Positions 26,304-37,900 of a stretch of DNA of 64,000 bases are shown piece after piece; the stretch's first letter is position 1, and the number at the start of each line of letters is the position of its first letter. The notes beneath the pieces are model-generated. The model ran no database searches, was not told the origin of the DNA, and saw only the letters and a program-made list of their open reading frames with translations. The DNA lies in NCBI GenBank assembly GCA_017562135.1, contig QEYB01001250.1:1-64000 (forward strand). The letters run 5' to 3'. This DNA comes from Dipylidium caninum. Its lineage: Eukaryota > Platyhelminthes > Cestoda > Cyclophyllidea > Dipylidiidae. A program made the position numbers and the translations under genes.

Positions 26304-27862
26304 CTACGAAGTTGTCCACGTGAGTTTGGCAATACAGGGATAGAAAGAGCTCCCATCATTATCCTCTGCATCATCGGCAATCATTTTGCACAACAGGATT
26401 TCATCAAATACCAGTTTTTCGATTAGTTGATATGTTTCGAAAGCGAGGAGCGCTGCAACGGCAGAAAATGGTTCTGATGAACATCGATCGGAAGGGGAGA
26501 CACCGCTGGCCCCGGTGGTAAGACGCGACGCTTGGCGCTGGGCACGCAAACGCGAGTTGAGAACGGTCATATGCAGTTTAACAGAGTCGCCCAAATGACG
26601 ATGGCCACTGTGCAGACCGTGACGGGTGAACATATCGGCCAAGCCATTAGCAAGGGCCTGAAGACGGCGACTACCCTCGTTTTTTTGAAGCTATAAAAAA
26701 CAATATGGAGATACGACATGTCTACCATTTTTAACAAAGCGATATTCCGATTAGATAAACTTTAAGATGAGGCTTTTCAGAATATAAACTTATTTAAAAC
26801 CGGAGGTGTTGCTCAGGGTACGTATAAAAAAACTTATCTGAGTAAATGATCTAGACGCTTGAAGTTAAATTCTGTCACAATTCAGTGAGTAAGAGAACTC
26901 ACTTGCTCGAAATGATTAAACCTGATAGTATGTAGAGTTAGAGATTGAGAAATAACGTAAAGCTAACAGAAGTGATTACCAGATGCTAGATTTGGAGAGA
27001 TTTTTTAGAAGAAATGCAGATCACTATATAAAGCAGACGAAATTGCGGCTGGAGCGCCAAGAAAACAGTGTGATTAATGGAAATAACTCACGGACATGTA
27101 AAGAACTCTCACAGATCTAGGATCATCATTCATGCAATCCAGTCCTCGAATTGTTAGACAGAGTGGTGAACGATCAAAAGCCTCACCCTCTTTTGTATCC
27201 ATGAAAGAAGTCAACAACTGAGAAGCCAGTTTAACTTCTCGTTGGTCGGCAAGAAATAGGGTCGCCAGTGTGAAATGAAGTTTATTTTCAGACACGAATA
27301 AATCCCCGTCAATCCCACGAAAATTATTTTCTAGAAATTCAGATTTGAATGCCAGATATGACTTTTTGACTTTGTCGTTGTTGACAGGGAGACAAACAAA
27401 ATGAGTGGGTTTCATGTTTGGTCTAGATTGAGAAACAATCCAAGCGATGCGGCGAGCAGCGCCATAAACGTTAGCCTCAGACTTTGCCACGATTTTAATG
27501 TTAGAAAGTGTTGACTGTAGACTGGGGATGGAGAGTCGACAAGAGAAGGCTGATTCAAGATCCCGCTTGTTTGATTGTCCACTACCGACCACAAAAGGGT
27601 AGAAAACAGGTGGGACATATATTTCTGCTTGGTACCCCTCTGAGTCGGATTTAATTCCACCGATTATATGACACGTTTGGCTGGGATCGATTTCAGCGTC
27701 TAAAGCATCGCCAGAGGCTTCCATGTCTTCCTCCAGGTGACCAACAGGGACCGTTGAGGAATCTGACGCCCTGCTTGGATTTTTTCGATAAAGCTTATTG
27801 CCAATTTTTATTATAGGGGGTGACAAAATGTTGGCAGTTTGATCCATTATAAAGGAATCCAT
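26304..27862 (-). CDS. ASCC1: Activating signal cointegrator 1 complex subunit 1 (ASCC1)
   Basis: Subunit of the ASC-1 complex, which in animals acts in transcription coactivation and alkylation repair together with ASCC2/3. Two exons on the minus strand, 27862-27092 and 26690-26304, joined by a 401-nt GT-AG intron in phase 0, give about 385 aa (human isoforms 357-400). The N-terminus (IIKIGNKLYRKNP) matches the human RIDGRNYRKNP element. A KH-like region follows (YPFVVGSGQSNKRDLE). The C-terminal 2H phosphoesterase (AKAP7-like) domain has both HxT motifs: KLHFTLATL in exon 1 and KLHMTVLN in exon 2. MNDDP...VLY before the intron is also diagnostic. The start at 27862 is the first in-frame ATG, 18 nt after a strong splice acceptor; a second Met is five codons on. 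The gene lies 194 nt downstream of POLR2E on the same strand. Confidence 0.95.
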
Positions 27863-28056
27863 TTTTGGAAATACAGGTGACTGAATAAAAAACAGGTAAG
27901 TAGAAAAAAATTCTGTCTTAGCAAATCTACAAATAGAGAAAAGAAAACCGCAGTGTTAGCCAAAGCCCACCAAATAACAGAACGTGTCAAAAGAAACAGA
28001 CGGGTAACAGATAGGTCATAAAGTGTTTATTTACATATCATAGAGAAAGAATGTTT
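27863..28056 (-). promoter_or_regulatory. POLR2E-ASCC1 intercistronic region with poly(A) signal and likely trans-splice acceptor
   Basis: Reading the minus strand after the POLR2E stop, a canonical AATAAA lies at 28031-28026. About 145 nt later a pyrimidine-rich acceptor (CTGTTTTTTATTCAG, ending at 27881) precedes the ASCC1 ATG by only 18 nt. No donor that would make this a cis intron is obvious between the two genes. The arrangement is typical of flatworm polycistrons resolved by spliced-leader trans-splicing. That interpretation is inferred. Confidence 0.5.
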
Positions 28057-28747
28057 CTACACAACGATGCGATAGGTTATGTAACGACCTGCAGTCTCTG
28101 AGGGCCGGTTTATTCGCACGACCTGACCCCGTTTCAGACCATAGTATCTCGCCACAGGATCACTAGCTTGCATTTTTGGAAGCTGACTCTCCTTTAGACG
28201 ACTATGAAACGTGTAAGTGAATAAGGTATAGACCCTACTATAAATCCAAGAGCTCCTTCTTTTCTTCATTATTCAGAACGCTGTGTTGGGGAACAAGATG
28301 ATGTTCCGTTATGTTGACCATTAATTCATTTTCATAGAATGACTCTAGCGTATACTTATAAGACATCTCAGCAATGGCCTACCAACGTAAGAAGAGTCAT
28401 GAGTAACCTACCGTCTTTGCAGCGGGAGTGAGACCCCCGTCCCGAAGGACAAGAATTGCTTTGTAGGTGTGATCTTGCTGCATCTGATCCACATACGCGC
28501 GGATAGTTTTCATATTGACTTTCTCTTCCTCCGGAAAGAAGACGTAAAGCATGTCGGCGGGATCCTCTTCGTGGTTAACGACCATGAGCAAATCCTTGCG
28601 ACTGGGCGGATCCCCGACGGCTTCCTTGAATTCATCAAGGGTTTGATCTAGTTCTTTCTGCATAACAAGATAGCCTCTGTCATGGCACATTTTTAGAATG
28701 GTCTTTTTGATCCTCCATAACTTATATGTCTCGTTGTCATCAGTCAT
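28057..28747 (-). CDS. POLR2E: DNA-directed RNA polymerases I, II and III subunit RPB5 (POLR2E)
   Basis: Shared small subunit of the three nuclear RNA polymerases. Exons on the minus strand: 28747-28412, 28378-28239 and 28201-28057, giving 206 aa (human 210). The introns are only 33 nt (28379-28411) and 37 nt (28202-28238), both GT-AG, with phases 0 and 2. The N-terminal domain shows [19 protein letters not shown] and LDQTLDEFK. The middle exon has [16 protein letters not shown]. The C-terminal core has [16 protein letters not shown] and [13 protein letters not shown], which are almost invariant in RPB5. The ATG at 28747 is chosen because it aligns with the human start; upstream in-frame codons lack an ATG. 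A possible 32-nt intron lies in the 5' leader (28760-28791), behind another acceptor near 28833. Confidence 0.97.
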
Positions 28748-28791
28748 TCCAGGCAAAACCTGAGCGCAGCCCCTACCACGAATTAACTTAC

Positions 28792-31380
28792 CTAGTGCTG
28801 CTCTCGCCAGGTTAATTAAAACAGCTGCAAAAATAATTTATTTCAGTTTCAGTGAAAGTTAAAACTTAAATCTTAAGTGCAGTATTCGTAACAAAATTTT
28901 TAATATTGTGTGCAGGGCATGCCTTTACTCACAACTGTTTTGAACAAACATTGTTAAGTACAGCAAGGCACCATCTGGCGTTGTCCGGTTTCCTATCTAA
29001 TTCCCTGATATTTTAAACAAAATCAATGATGGATCTCTTTGGCACTATGTTCCGCTATCTCAGAACTTGTTTTAGCAAACTGACATGAAAAAGCACATTC
29101 GACAACCTAATAAAAGTCTGTAAGTAGGGATCATTTTCGGAAAATTATAGTTTTGACCACATACGATTCAATACTAAACCTTGACTTAATGCCATTTTGT
29201 TTGATTACTTGGTACTTATAAGGACTTCACCCTTTCCCTACAAGTTCGTGAATTCTCTGGCATTTGGGGTTTGAGGAACTTGACCACTCCTTTCGTTTGT
29301 TGATAATGAGTTTGCTCATATGTAAAGGACCCATTATAAGGATAAAACAACTAATGACACTGAGTTTATGAAAGATATCTGCTCGTTTTTCTATTGGCAT
29401 TCCGTTTGCAGTTAATATTGTGCCACGATTTACATATACCTTACATTCATTCCGCTTGTTCCTTTCATGATAACACCCATTAGGCGAAAACTCTCTGTGG
29501 GAATTAGGTCTTGTTACATTGATAGGTGCTATAGCGAGAATTATCTCTACGTACAACTTGTAATGGAACATTTCGGCCTAAAAACAACATCATAGAGGGG
29601 GTATAGTATAATCTATCACAAGTATTGGTCATTCCCTAAAGGATGCGCATATTTCCTTCTCTTATTCTGTTACTATTGATTGAACCCATTTTTCCTTTAA
29701 AACTGTTTGAGAACGAAGGTAGAAAGCCGGGATAAAGTAGGATAGGTCTTATCCTCCCATATATTATTTTCCGCTGTGATTTCGTTTGTTATTATCACTG
29801 GGACTATTGGAAACACGTAAATTTTCCTAAATTTCTCGGCTGCAAGTCGCAAAACTCAGAGTTTGTAGGTTGTAACAAGAGAGAGGATGCCTAAGAAACG
29901 GAAGAACCTCAGTGCCGGCCCTTATTAGGTGATGGCTGGAGAATTTAGTTAAACTAAGAAAACACTCTTAACCTATTACCAATTAAAAACTAAATTTACT
30001 TTAAATGAAATCTCCATTGAGTTTTGATACCATCTCTTGAGTTATCAACTCGGTTTAAGGAAATTTTTTCTGGTAACGAAAGGGATGCGCGGCTTGAATG
30101 ATTGGAGAGACACAATAAAAAGGTTTCGTAAGTAAGCCTTTAGTGGATATTCATGCAAACATAGACACTAAGGCATATGATTGCATATCTCGAAATATTT
30201 TGAATAAAATCGCATCATATCAGAATGGGTCATGCGGTATGCCTGAAAAGAAATACTCAGGGTGAAAACTGTGCAGTATCACACAGAGTAACTAATTCCG
30301 TCAAAACATCCGATTAAGATACGTAATGACAGACAGCCTGTCTTATGCTCATTAAACTGTTTGGAAAACTGCTTGTTGTATTTAGACGAAATCCTGCGAT
30401 TCCTCGATGATGTTTGCCATTATAAAAAGCCCAAATTCCTACGATAACGATGGTTGCGCAGATGTAGAATTCGAAGATAAGTACTATGGCAAAAATTCAT
30501 TTAATAAGAAGAAAGAGGTTGAGAAACAAAAAAAAGCGAAAATGACGTCAGTTAAAGCAAAACGACAAGAAGACTAAAGGCGAAAGGAAAACTGCAATCA
30601 AAAATACGCAAACCGACAATCAAGGAACAACAAGAAGTGGAAAGAAAAGAATGTTCGAAACGAAATATATCAATTCCTCAAATAACAGATTAGGAGGGTT
30701 GTAATGAGCTTGTACCTCAAAGGAGTGTGTGGAAAAGCGAACGAAGTAACATTGGTGCCAATGGATCCAAGGTGGCGTGTCTCAGGTGGCTTACATCGCG
30801 ACGTTCCGATCGCATTAGAAAACATTTTTACTTCAGTCACCCATCCCCTTCAACCCACGCATTCGCCATGTATGATTAGAATGCTATGACAGTAAACATA
30901 ACCCGTACACTAAGCGCGTTGACCAGACGATAATTCAGGCGGCTGCACTAGGTGTCGGAAGCGGGTTAAGGTTATTCGCAATGCAGTCGTAAAGAAAGGC
31001 GCCGTTGTGGGGGCGGGAGGAAGGTGAATGATATGAGTCGGCTTTTTGCTTGTTTAGAAAGCCTGTAGGACTTTAGCTTTTTCCTTTTCAACATTTCGAA
31101 AACATACTGGCCTTCGGTTAGCGCAAGCTATTGAGGGCTTTATTCTCCCTATTTTGCACACACTTTCGTGCAGTTTGCGCACATGCCTGGTTATGCCAGC
31201 CAGTTCCCATGCTATTCACAAATCGGCTTGCCTCTTCCTTTCCATCACAAAATTCAACTCAATCACGCATTCGCAGGTCTTAGCACTAGAAACATGTGCT
31301 ACTCTTCGTCAAACACCACAGGTGTGTTGCTGTGTTTCCTGCAATAAAGCCTCTGCCCCTTACATCCACGACTAACCGCA
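28792..31380. other. Intergenic region between POLR2E and the TEP array
   Basis: AT-rich sequence without a recognised gene. A possible acceptor (TTATTTTTGCAG on the minus strand, near 28833) may belong to the POLR2E leader. A 56-codon, Lys-rich open frame starts with ATGATG at 30407 and ends at 30577, with no known relatives. From about 30690 onward the sequence is paralogous to that upstream of the third TEP copy (about 50190 onward), so the duplicated unit begins here. Confidence 0.5.
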
Positions 31381-31381
31381 G

Positions 31382-31608
31382 ACACAGTTGGTTACGACGC
31401 CACCCTTCCCTCAACAACACAGACGTAGAGGAAGACGAAAGTAGGGAATCAGAAAAGCTGGCCAAACGGCTGAAGCGCACACGTGTGTCGGCACCACCAC
31501 CACCATCACCTGTGTCTCCATGTTCGTTGACACTGACAACTCGGAATAAAGTTGGTAGTGTGAGCAGTCTGGCGGAGGATGCCAAGTTCGAGAGATCGCT
31601 ATTCACAG
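31382..31608 (+). other. Exon-like block upstream of TEP copy 1
   Basis: A 227-nt segment flanked by an acceptor-like CCGCAG and a donor-like GGTACGTG. It encodes a charged peptide (SEKLAKRLKRTRV, then LTTRNKVGSVSSLAED and KFERS). It recurs before all three TEP copies, and internal length differences within the conserved part are multiples of three (a 9-nt difference in the Pro run). Relative to copy 2 there is a one-base difference near its 5' end. The family is not recognised; it may be an exon of a neighbouring gene carried along by duplication. Confidence 0.4.
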
Positions 31609-31831
31609 GTACGTGTGTAGCACGAGAGGGAGCATGTAGTGCGGCGATGTTCTTTCTTTCGCAAGCCTCGGGACACAACCCACACCCGGGATGAACAGGA
31701 ATTGAACAGGGGTCGAACAGGGGTCGATGGCATTAAGCTGACCGAGAGCAAAGAAAAAAGAGCCATTCGGGGACGAGTGAGACGACAAGTAGAGACGAGG
31801 TGCGGTAGGTTGACACAGGAGGCGCTCGTAG

Positions 31832-31888
31832 CCAATGAGAGCGCGGTTACATGGATGTGGCCAATCGGAGGAGAGCAGAAGGTATATA
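31832..31888 (+). promoter_or_regulatory. Promoter of TEP copy 1: two CCAAT boxes and a TATA box
   Basis: CCAAT occurs at 31832-31836 and 31861-31865 and TATATA at 31883-31888, 39 nt before the start ATG at 31927. The spacing of about 29 nt between CCAAT boxes is the same in all three copies. The transcription start is expected just upstream of the ATG. Confidence 0.65.
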
Positions 31889-31926
31889 CATGGTGCGAGA
31901 CAGAGCCATGCAATATTCAGGTAAAC

Positions 31927-34900
31927 ATGCGTGCCCTGACGTGGCTCCTTCTCTCTCTCTTATACGTCCTCACCACGGGCTTCAGTGTGGGTGGACAAAG
32001 GAGTGAGGATGCCTTCGATGCCCACAACACGGTCACCATCTCATTGGCTCAGGAACTCTTCATTGACCTGCCCAACAGGATCACTCTTCGATCCGTGAAG
32101 CCTCTCGTCAAGATCACCGTCAACATGACCACCTACGGTGTGAACACGCTCAACGTTGGTCTGAGGACATTCGAGCGTCCGGCGGCCAGTCTGGCTGGAG
32201 GTGCTGGCGTGCTCACGTACGAATTGAAGTACTACGTGCCGATTGAACTCAGTTCCGGCAGCTACTTCGATGTGAATATCACCTACTTCTACTGTTTGTC
32301 GGGGACGTGCGATGATCTGCAGGAGCTGGTAAGCAGAAGTGTGCAGAAGTCAGTTCGACTGGTGAGTCGCTTCGTGGTGATTCTGGGGGAGACGGATAAG
32401 CCGCTCTACCGACCTGGCGAGCATGTGCGCTTCCGCTTCATTGCGCTGACCAGTCGCGACGTGGTACCGTCGTCGGAGCCTCTTGTGTGGCCTGAATACC
32501 GCGCCGTGGGTGGGCGTTGGGAGGCGAAGAGGCTGGAGGAGGTGGGGCTGGCCGAACGCAGGCGGCGCACGAAGGCCGCGGTGTTCGATGTGATCGAGGT
32601 GAAAGATCCACTCGACAGTGTTGTTGAGCAGTGGAAGAACGTAAGTCTGTGGGAAGCTGTCAGCCTGTCGCACAAACTGATGGGAGATGCAACGGAGGGT
32701 GAGTGGAAGATAGAGGGTCGTGTGAAGGAGGAGAGCGAGGAGATAGCCTTCCAGGTGAGGCATTACGTGTTGCCGCGGTTCCAGGCACACGTGGAGATGG
32801 CGAAGACCATTGAGCCGACCGATGCCGAGGTGAAATTCAGTGTCTGTGCCACCTACACCAACGGTCCCGTCATGCCAGGCACGTATGACGCGCAAGTCTG
32901 TTGTGTGCGAGCGCGGCATCGTGGAGCGGCAGGAGACGGCGAAGAAGTTGATGCCGAAGAACGAATGCACGAGTAATTACGGCTCCGTGAGACGGGAATG
33001 CAAGCGATTCAGTGGCCTCCTCGATCGTCTCGCGTGCACCGAGGTGAGGGCAAACATCCACGCAACTGGTTCAGCACCAATCGCCCGGCTGGATGGATAG
33101 ACTGGGGGTGTTCGTGGAGGTGGCGGAAGAGGACACGGGCTCGGCGATTGTTGTCTCTGCTATGGCCGAGTTTCGAATGTGGCCAGAGCCGAAATTGGAG
33201 TTGAGGATGGCCACGTCTTTCAGACACGGTCTTCCTATTGTCGGTCAGGTGGTGTACCGCAACACGGCGAATTGGACGGAGGAGAGACTGGAGTTGACGC
33301 TGCGCGAAGTCACCAATCCGTGTGGTGGATGGATGATGTCGCACACGGACAATCCGACTCGCCTCAAGCGCATCCTTGTGGTGAAAGGGGGAGAGGAGAC
33401 AGTGGATTTCGTGCTGCCGCCTGTGACCTTTACAAATCCCGCCCTCGTGACGGTGCGACAGGTTGGAAGGCGTGAGGAGGCGTGGGGAGAGCAGTCGGCG
33501 GAGATGGAAGACGGGTATATGGAGAGTGGTGGCTGCCGCGACCGCGTCCTCGATGGGATCTAGAGGCCTCACAGCGGCTGCGTTTGTGGGATGGTAGCAC
33601 GGGCTTCGCCATCGAGGTCAGCGTGCTGAATGAGAGTCAGGTCACGTGTCCCGGAAGTGTGGAGTTGCAAGTGCAGGCGAACAAGCCTCTGCCCACTGGT
33701 ACGACACTGACGTTGGAATTCCTGTCTCGCGGTCAGCTTCATCGCGCCGCAAGGTAGAAGTGGTGGCGAACTACGCCTGTGTGTCGAATGACGATGAGTT
33801 CGGCCACTACGAGTGTGTCGAGGGGAGGGAGATTCGTTGTCTGAAGGGGTGGACGGGAGCGAATTGCATGACTCCGGTTTGCGAAGGTGATGGTTGTGGA
33901 GTGGGTGGTGTATGCGTGGCTCCCGGACGTTGTTCGTGCAAGTCGGGTTGGCAGGGGCATGCGTGCGACATTTGCGTGCCTCGAAAGGGATGTCGCAACG
34001 GTGTGTGTGTGGAGGGCGGAGATTGTGTGTGCAAGCGAGGATTCACGGGATACAGGTGCGAGAGAGCGACGGTGAGCTTCGAGGAGGGAGGAGAGGTGGA
34101 GGAGAGGGTGAACGGGCTGCGAGGAGGAGGAGGAGGAGGAGGAGGAGTCGAGTCAGATGGCGGTCGTCCCCTCGGAGGCGGTGAGAGTGAGACGGTGCGT
34201 CGTACAGTGTTCAAGCACAAGGCGACTCTCAGCTTGGACGGCGAGTTTGGGCCTCACTTTCGTGCTGTCGCCTATGTGGTGAGTGATGGTGAGATGGCGT
34301 CGGACTTTGTCAAGATCGACGGCCTCCAAGCATGTGCGTCTCCGGTGATGGCAGATACGACGGCAGGTGGAGGAGGATTACGCTTCGACAAGGAGGTCGT
34401 TGTTCCGGAGAGAAGGTGAACGTCTCCTTGAGGTTGTTGCGAAGAGGAGAAGGTGGAGACGAGGGTGAGACTACGTGTCTGTTGAGCATGAGTGATGTTT
34501 GCGACGAAGAACTTCGACACTGCCAACACTCGTCATATTGATTTCGAAAGGTTTATTTCATTATACACACGTGAAAATGGACTCTACTTAAACGATCATG
34601 TACAAGGCTCCTTCGATGCATATCGCGCATGCGCGATGACATTTTCTAGTCAGTTTATTAAAAACACACGCAAATTTCAGAGCGATTGCTTTTGATATTG
34701 GTCCAGGATATTATTTTGAGGACCAAGTACCTGTAATAGCGTTGAGGTTCGGACAAACTCCTGAAGTTTTGGATTTCAACAAAGGAGGCTTCGGAATAAA
34801 CAATGTGGAAATTACAAGGGTCCGAGAAATTCTTCCCCGAGGTGTGGTTGTTCGAGACTGCAAAAGTGCTCAATGGGAGTCTCAGGAAGACACTCACTGT

Positions 34901-37900
34901 GCCTGACTCATTAACCACCTGGAGAGGCCAACATGGTGTGCCTCACCGCGGAGACAGGTCTGTGGATGCCTGCGAAGAAGCCTCAACTGACCGTGCATAT
35001 GCCCTTCTTCGTGGAATTTGTGCCCCCAGTGAGAGCACGTCGGGGCGAGGTGCTGCACCTGCCAATCAGTGTTTTCGTGTACCCCCGAGAGAAGGTACAC
35101 GGTCTCAACAGGGTCAGTGGGAGAAGTAGGATCTGACTCAGGTGGAGGTGGAGATGAGAGTGAAGGTGAGGGTGAGAGTGAGAGTGAGAGTGGCAGCGGT
35201 AGGACGAGAGAGTCGTGCTACGATGTGGAGGTGCGAGTGGAAGTGGATCCACGGGACTGGCGAATGGTCGGCGCCTCCGTCCTCAGCACGTGCATCTGTG
35301 CTGGCGACTTGAAGGAGACCTTCCGCTGCCTCTAAGACCCTTGCGTCTGGGAGACCTCAACATCACTGCCATCGCCTCTCTGCCCGAAGCGTGAGTGGAG
35401 CTTGTGGAGGTGGCGACGACGTGAGTAATGGACGAGGAAAGAGGACGAGGAGGAGGAAGCGGATGCCGGAAGTCGTCACCGTGGTCGATGCTGTTCGACG
35501 CGGCGTACGTGTGACTGCCGAGGGTGTTGAGAAACGCCTCACCATTGGAGACATCGTGTGCACGTCAGGAGGTGAGTTGTGTTGTCTCCCACTTATCCCA
35601 TTTAATGGAACACTTATGCCATCTCAACCAGCATGGTGTCACTGGTAACAGACTCGTGCATTAGTCCACTCATGTCGGAGACCTTGACCACGTCCGATTT
35701 GGAGCGAAGAGTGTGTTGGTGCTGAGGTGGGCGTGGTGCAGATGCAGATGCAGGTGTAGGTTGCAGGTGCAGGTGTAGGTGTAGGTGTGGGTTTAGGTGT
35801 AGATGCCCACGCACGCACTCTCAGCGATGTGGGTGTGAGTGTGGGTGTGTGGAGAAAGGGGGACAGTGGATGGTCTTATGTGGAGGTGGTAGGATGATGG
35901 GTGTTGTTTGAATATTCACGCCAGAGCCAGAGCCAGAGCCAGAGGCAGAGGAGGACGTTGGCGAATGTCGGGTTGTGTCGCATGACTGCCGCCAGACAGG
36001 GAGTGAAATGCCGACATGTGGTGGTAGGAGGTGGAGGAGAGACACGCACGAAATGCGTGCATTGGTCTTGGTGCTGGTGTTAGTGTTGTTGTTGGTGTGG
36101 GTGTAGGTGTAGTGTAGGTGTTGGTGTTGGTGTTGGTGTCTGTGCTGCTGTCGTGGGCGGTATGTGAAGAGTGGACAATAACTTTCAGGCTCGTCGGAGG
36201 GGAGACAAGAGATGACGGTGGAGTTGGAGGAGAGGAGGATTGTGGCAGACTCACTGCGCAGCTACGTGGCAGTGAGCGGCAATGTGGTGGGTCGGGCACT
36301 GGACAATCTGGATGCACTGGTGCAAGTGCCCACCGGTTGTGGGGAGCAGAACCTCGTTAAGGTTGCAACCGAGCGTCTACGTGCTGCGCCACCTCCTCCT
36401 GCTGCTGCGTGAGAGGGGGCATAATCTCACGCGGGGTGGACAATTCGCATGAGAGTGAGTTGGTGAGGAAGACTGCCACGTACATAGTGAAGGGCTTCGA
36501 TAACCAACTGAAGTATCGCCATCCCGACAACGGCGCCTTCTCCACCTTTGGTCCACATTACGGAGCCAATGGAAGCACCTGGCTCACTGCCTTACGTCTT
36601 CGAGGTCTTCAGTGAAGCCGAGAAATTGCCAATAGCCTCAATTGCCCCAACGGGTGCTCGATGCGCATGCCACCCTGGCCAGTGCCTTCGACTTCCTCGT
36701 TGGCCAACAGGACGCCTCGGGAGACGGGTGCTTCGCGGAGACTGGTCGCGCCTTCCTGCCATGGATGCAGGACTCGACGGAGGTGGCAAGTCGCCTCCAA
36801 CTCACAGCTCACGTGCTTGCCGCCCTCACCAGTGCCAGCCCGGCGCTGCGCGAGGCGAAGGGGAAGCAGTTCACGTCTGCTGTGCGCTCTGCCCTCGCAT
36901 GCGTCGAGGCAACAATCGAGAGGCTGCCCTTCACCCAGTGGTCGACCAGCCTGTTGGCGAAGGTGGTGTACGCAACCAAGGGATTCCGAGACGAGGCCGA
37001 CATGTCGGCGGCGGTCGGGGCGATGATTGGCGAACTCGGGAGGCGGTCGAGGACGGAGTGGACACTTGGCGGGTCGTTGAAGTGGTGGCCTGAGTCGGTT
37101 GGTGAGAAGGTGACGCGGAGTCATTTCACCCAAGTGCTCGATCTCACGACCACGGCGTATGCCCTGCTAGCACTCAGCCCGAACACCTGTCCCGGGAGGA
37201 CCGGTTGGCCACAATGCGGTGGATGTCGCGACAGCAGAATGAGAATGGGGGCTTCTACTCGACGCAGGACACGGTGGTGGCGTTACGCGCACTAATGCAG
37301 CTGGCGGACGCATTCCCCGCACCGAGCGAACCCACGTTCGTGGTGATTGAGGCTACACCGCGGTCGCAGCTTGGTGTTCGAACGGAGGTGAGTGAGGCGA
37401 ACCGACTGGTCTCGCAGACCTTCGAGATTGGCACACACAACGAGAGTGACATCAGCAGTGTGCGAGTACACATAAAGTCCTCAACGGCCGCCTGTGTTTC
37501 TGTCCACTTCACGGCGATTTACCACGTGCCCGAGGCACAGCGAGAGGAGGAGACGTTTGGGTTGGAGGTGTCCGTGGATCAGGGTGGTAGCAGTGCGACT
37601 GCCGCGTGCACCGAGGCGCATGTCACACTGTGCCTGCGTTCGATGCGTCCACAGACGAGTGGTATGCTTCTGATGACTCTGCAACTGCCCACGGGATGGA
37701 CAGCGCCAGCTGGATTCTTAGACAAGGTGTCGCAGAACGAGGCATTGCAGAGGGTGGAGTTGAACGCACAGAGGCAGGAGGTGAGCGCCTACTTCAACGG
37801 TTTCACCGGTAGCGAGGGCGACACGGAGAGGGTGTGTGACGATGAGGTTGCATCAGCGCACCTTCGTGGAGGGGGCGGAGGCAGGTCTAGTCACGGCGCG

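Noticed and set aside
28748..28756. Upstream extension of the POLR2E frame by three codons
   Set aside because: It starts with TTG, not ATG; the ATG at 28747 aligns with the start of RPB5 in other animals.
30542..30551. TGACGTCA palindrome (cAMP-response-element-like)
   Set aside because: A single 8-mer far from any start codon; expected by chance in a window of this size.
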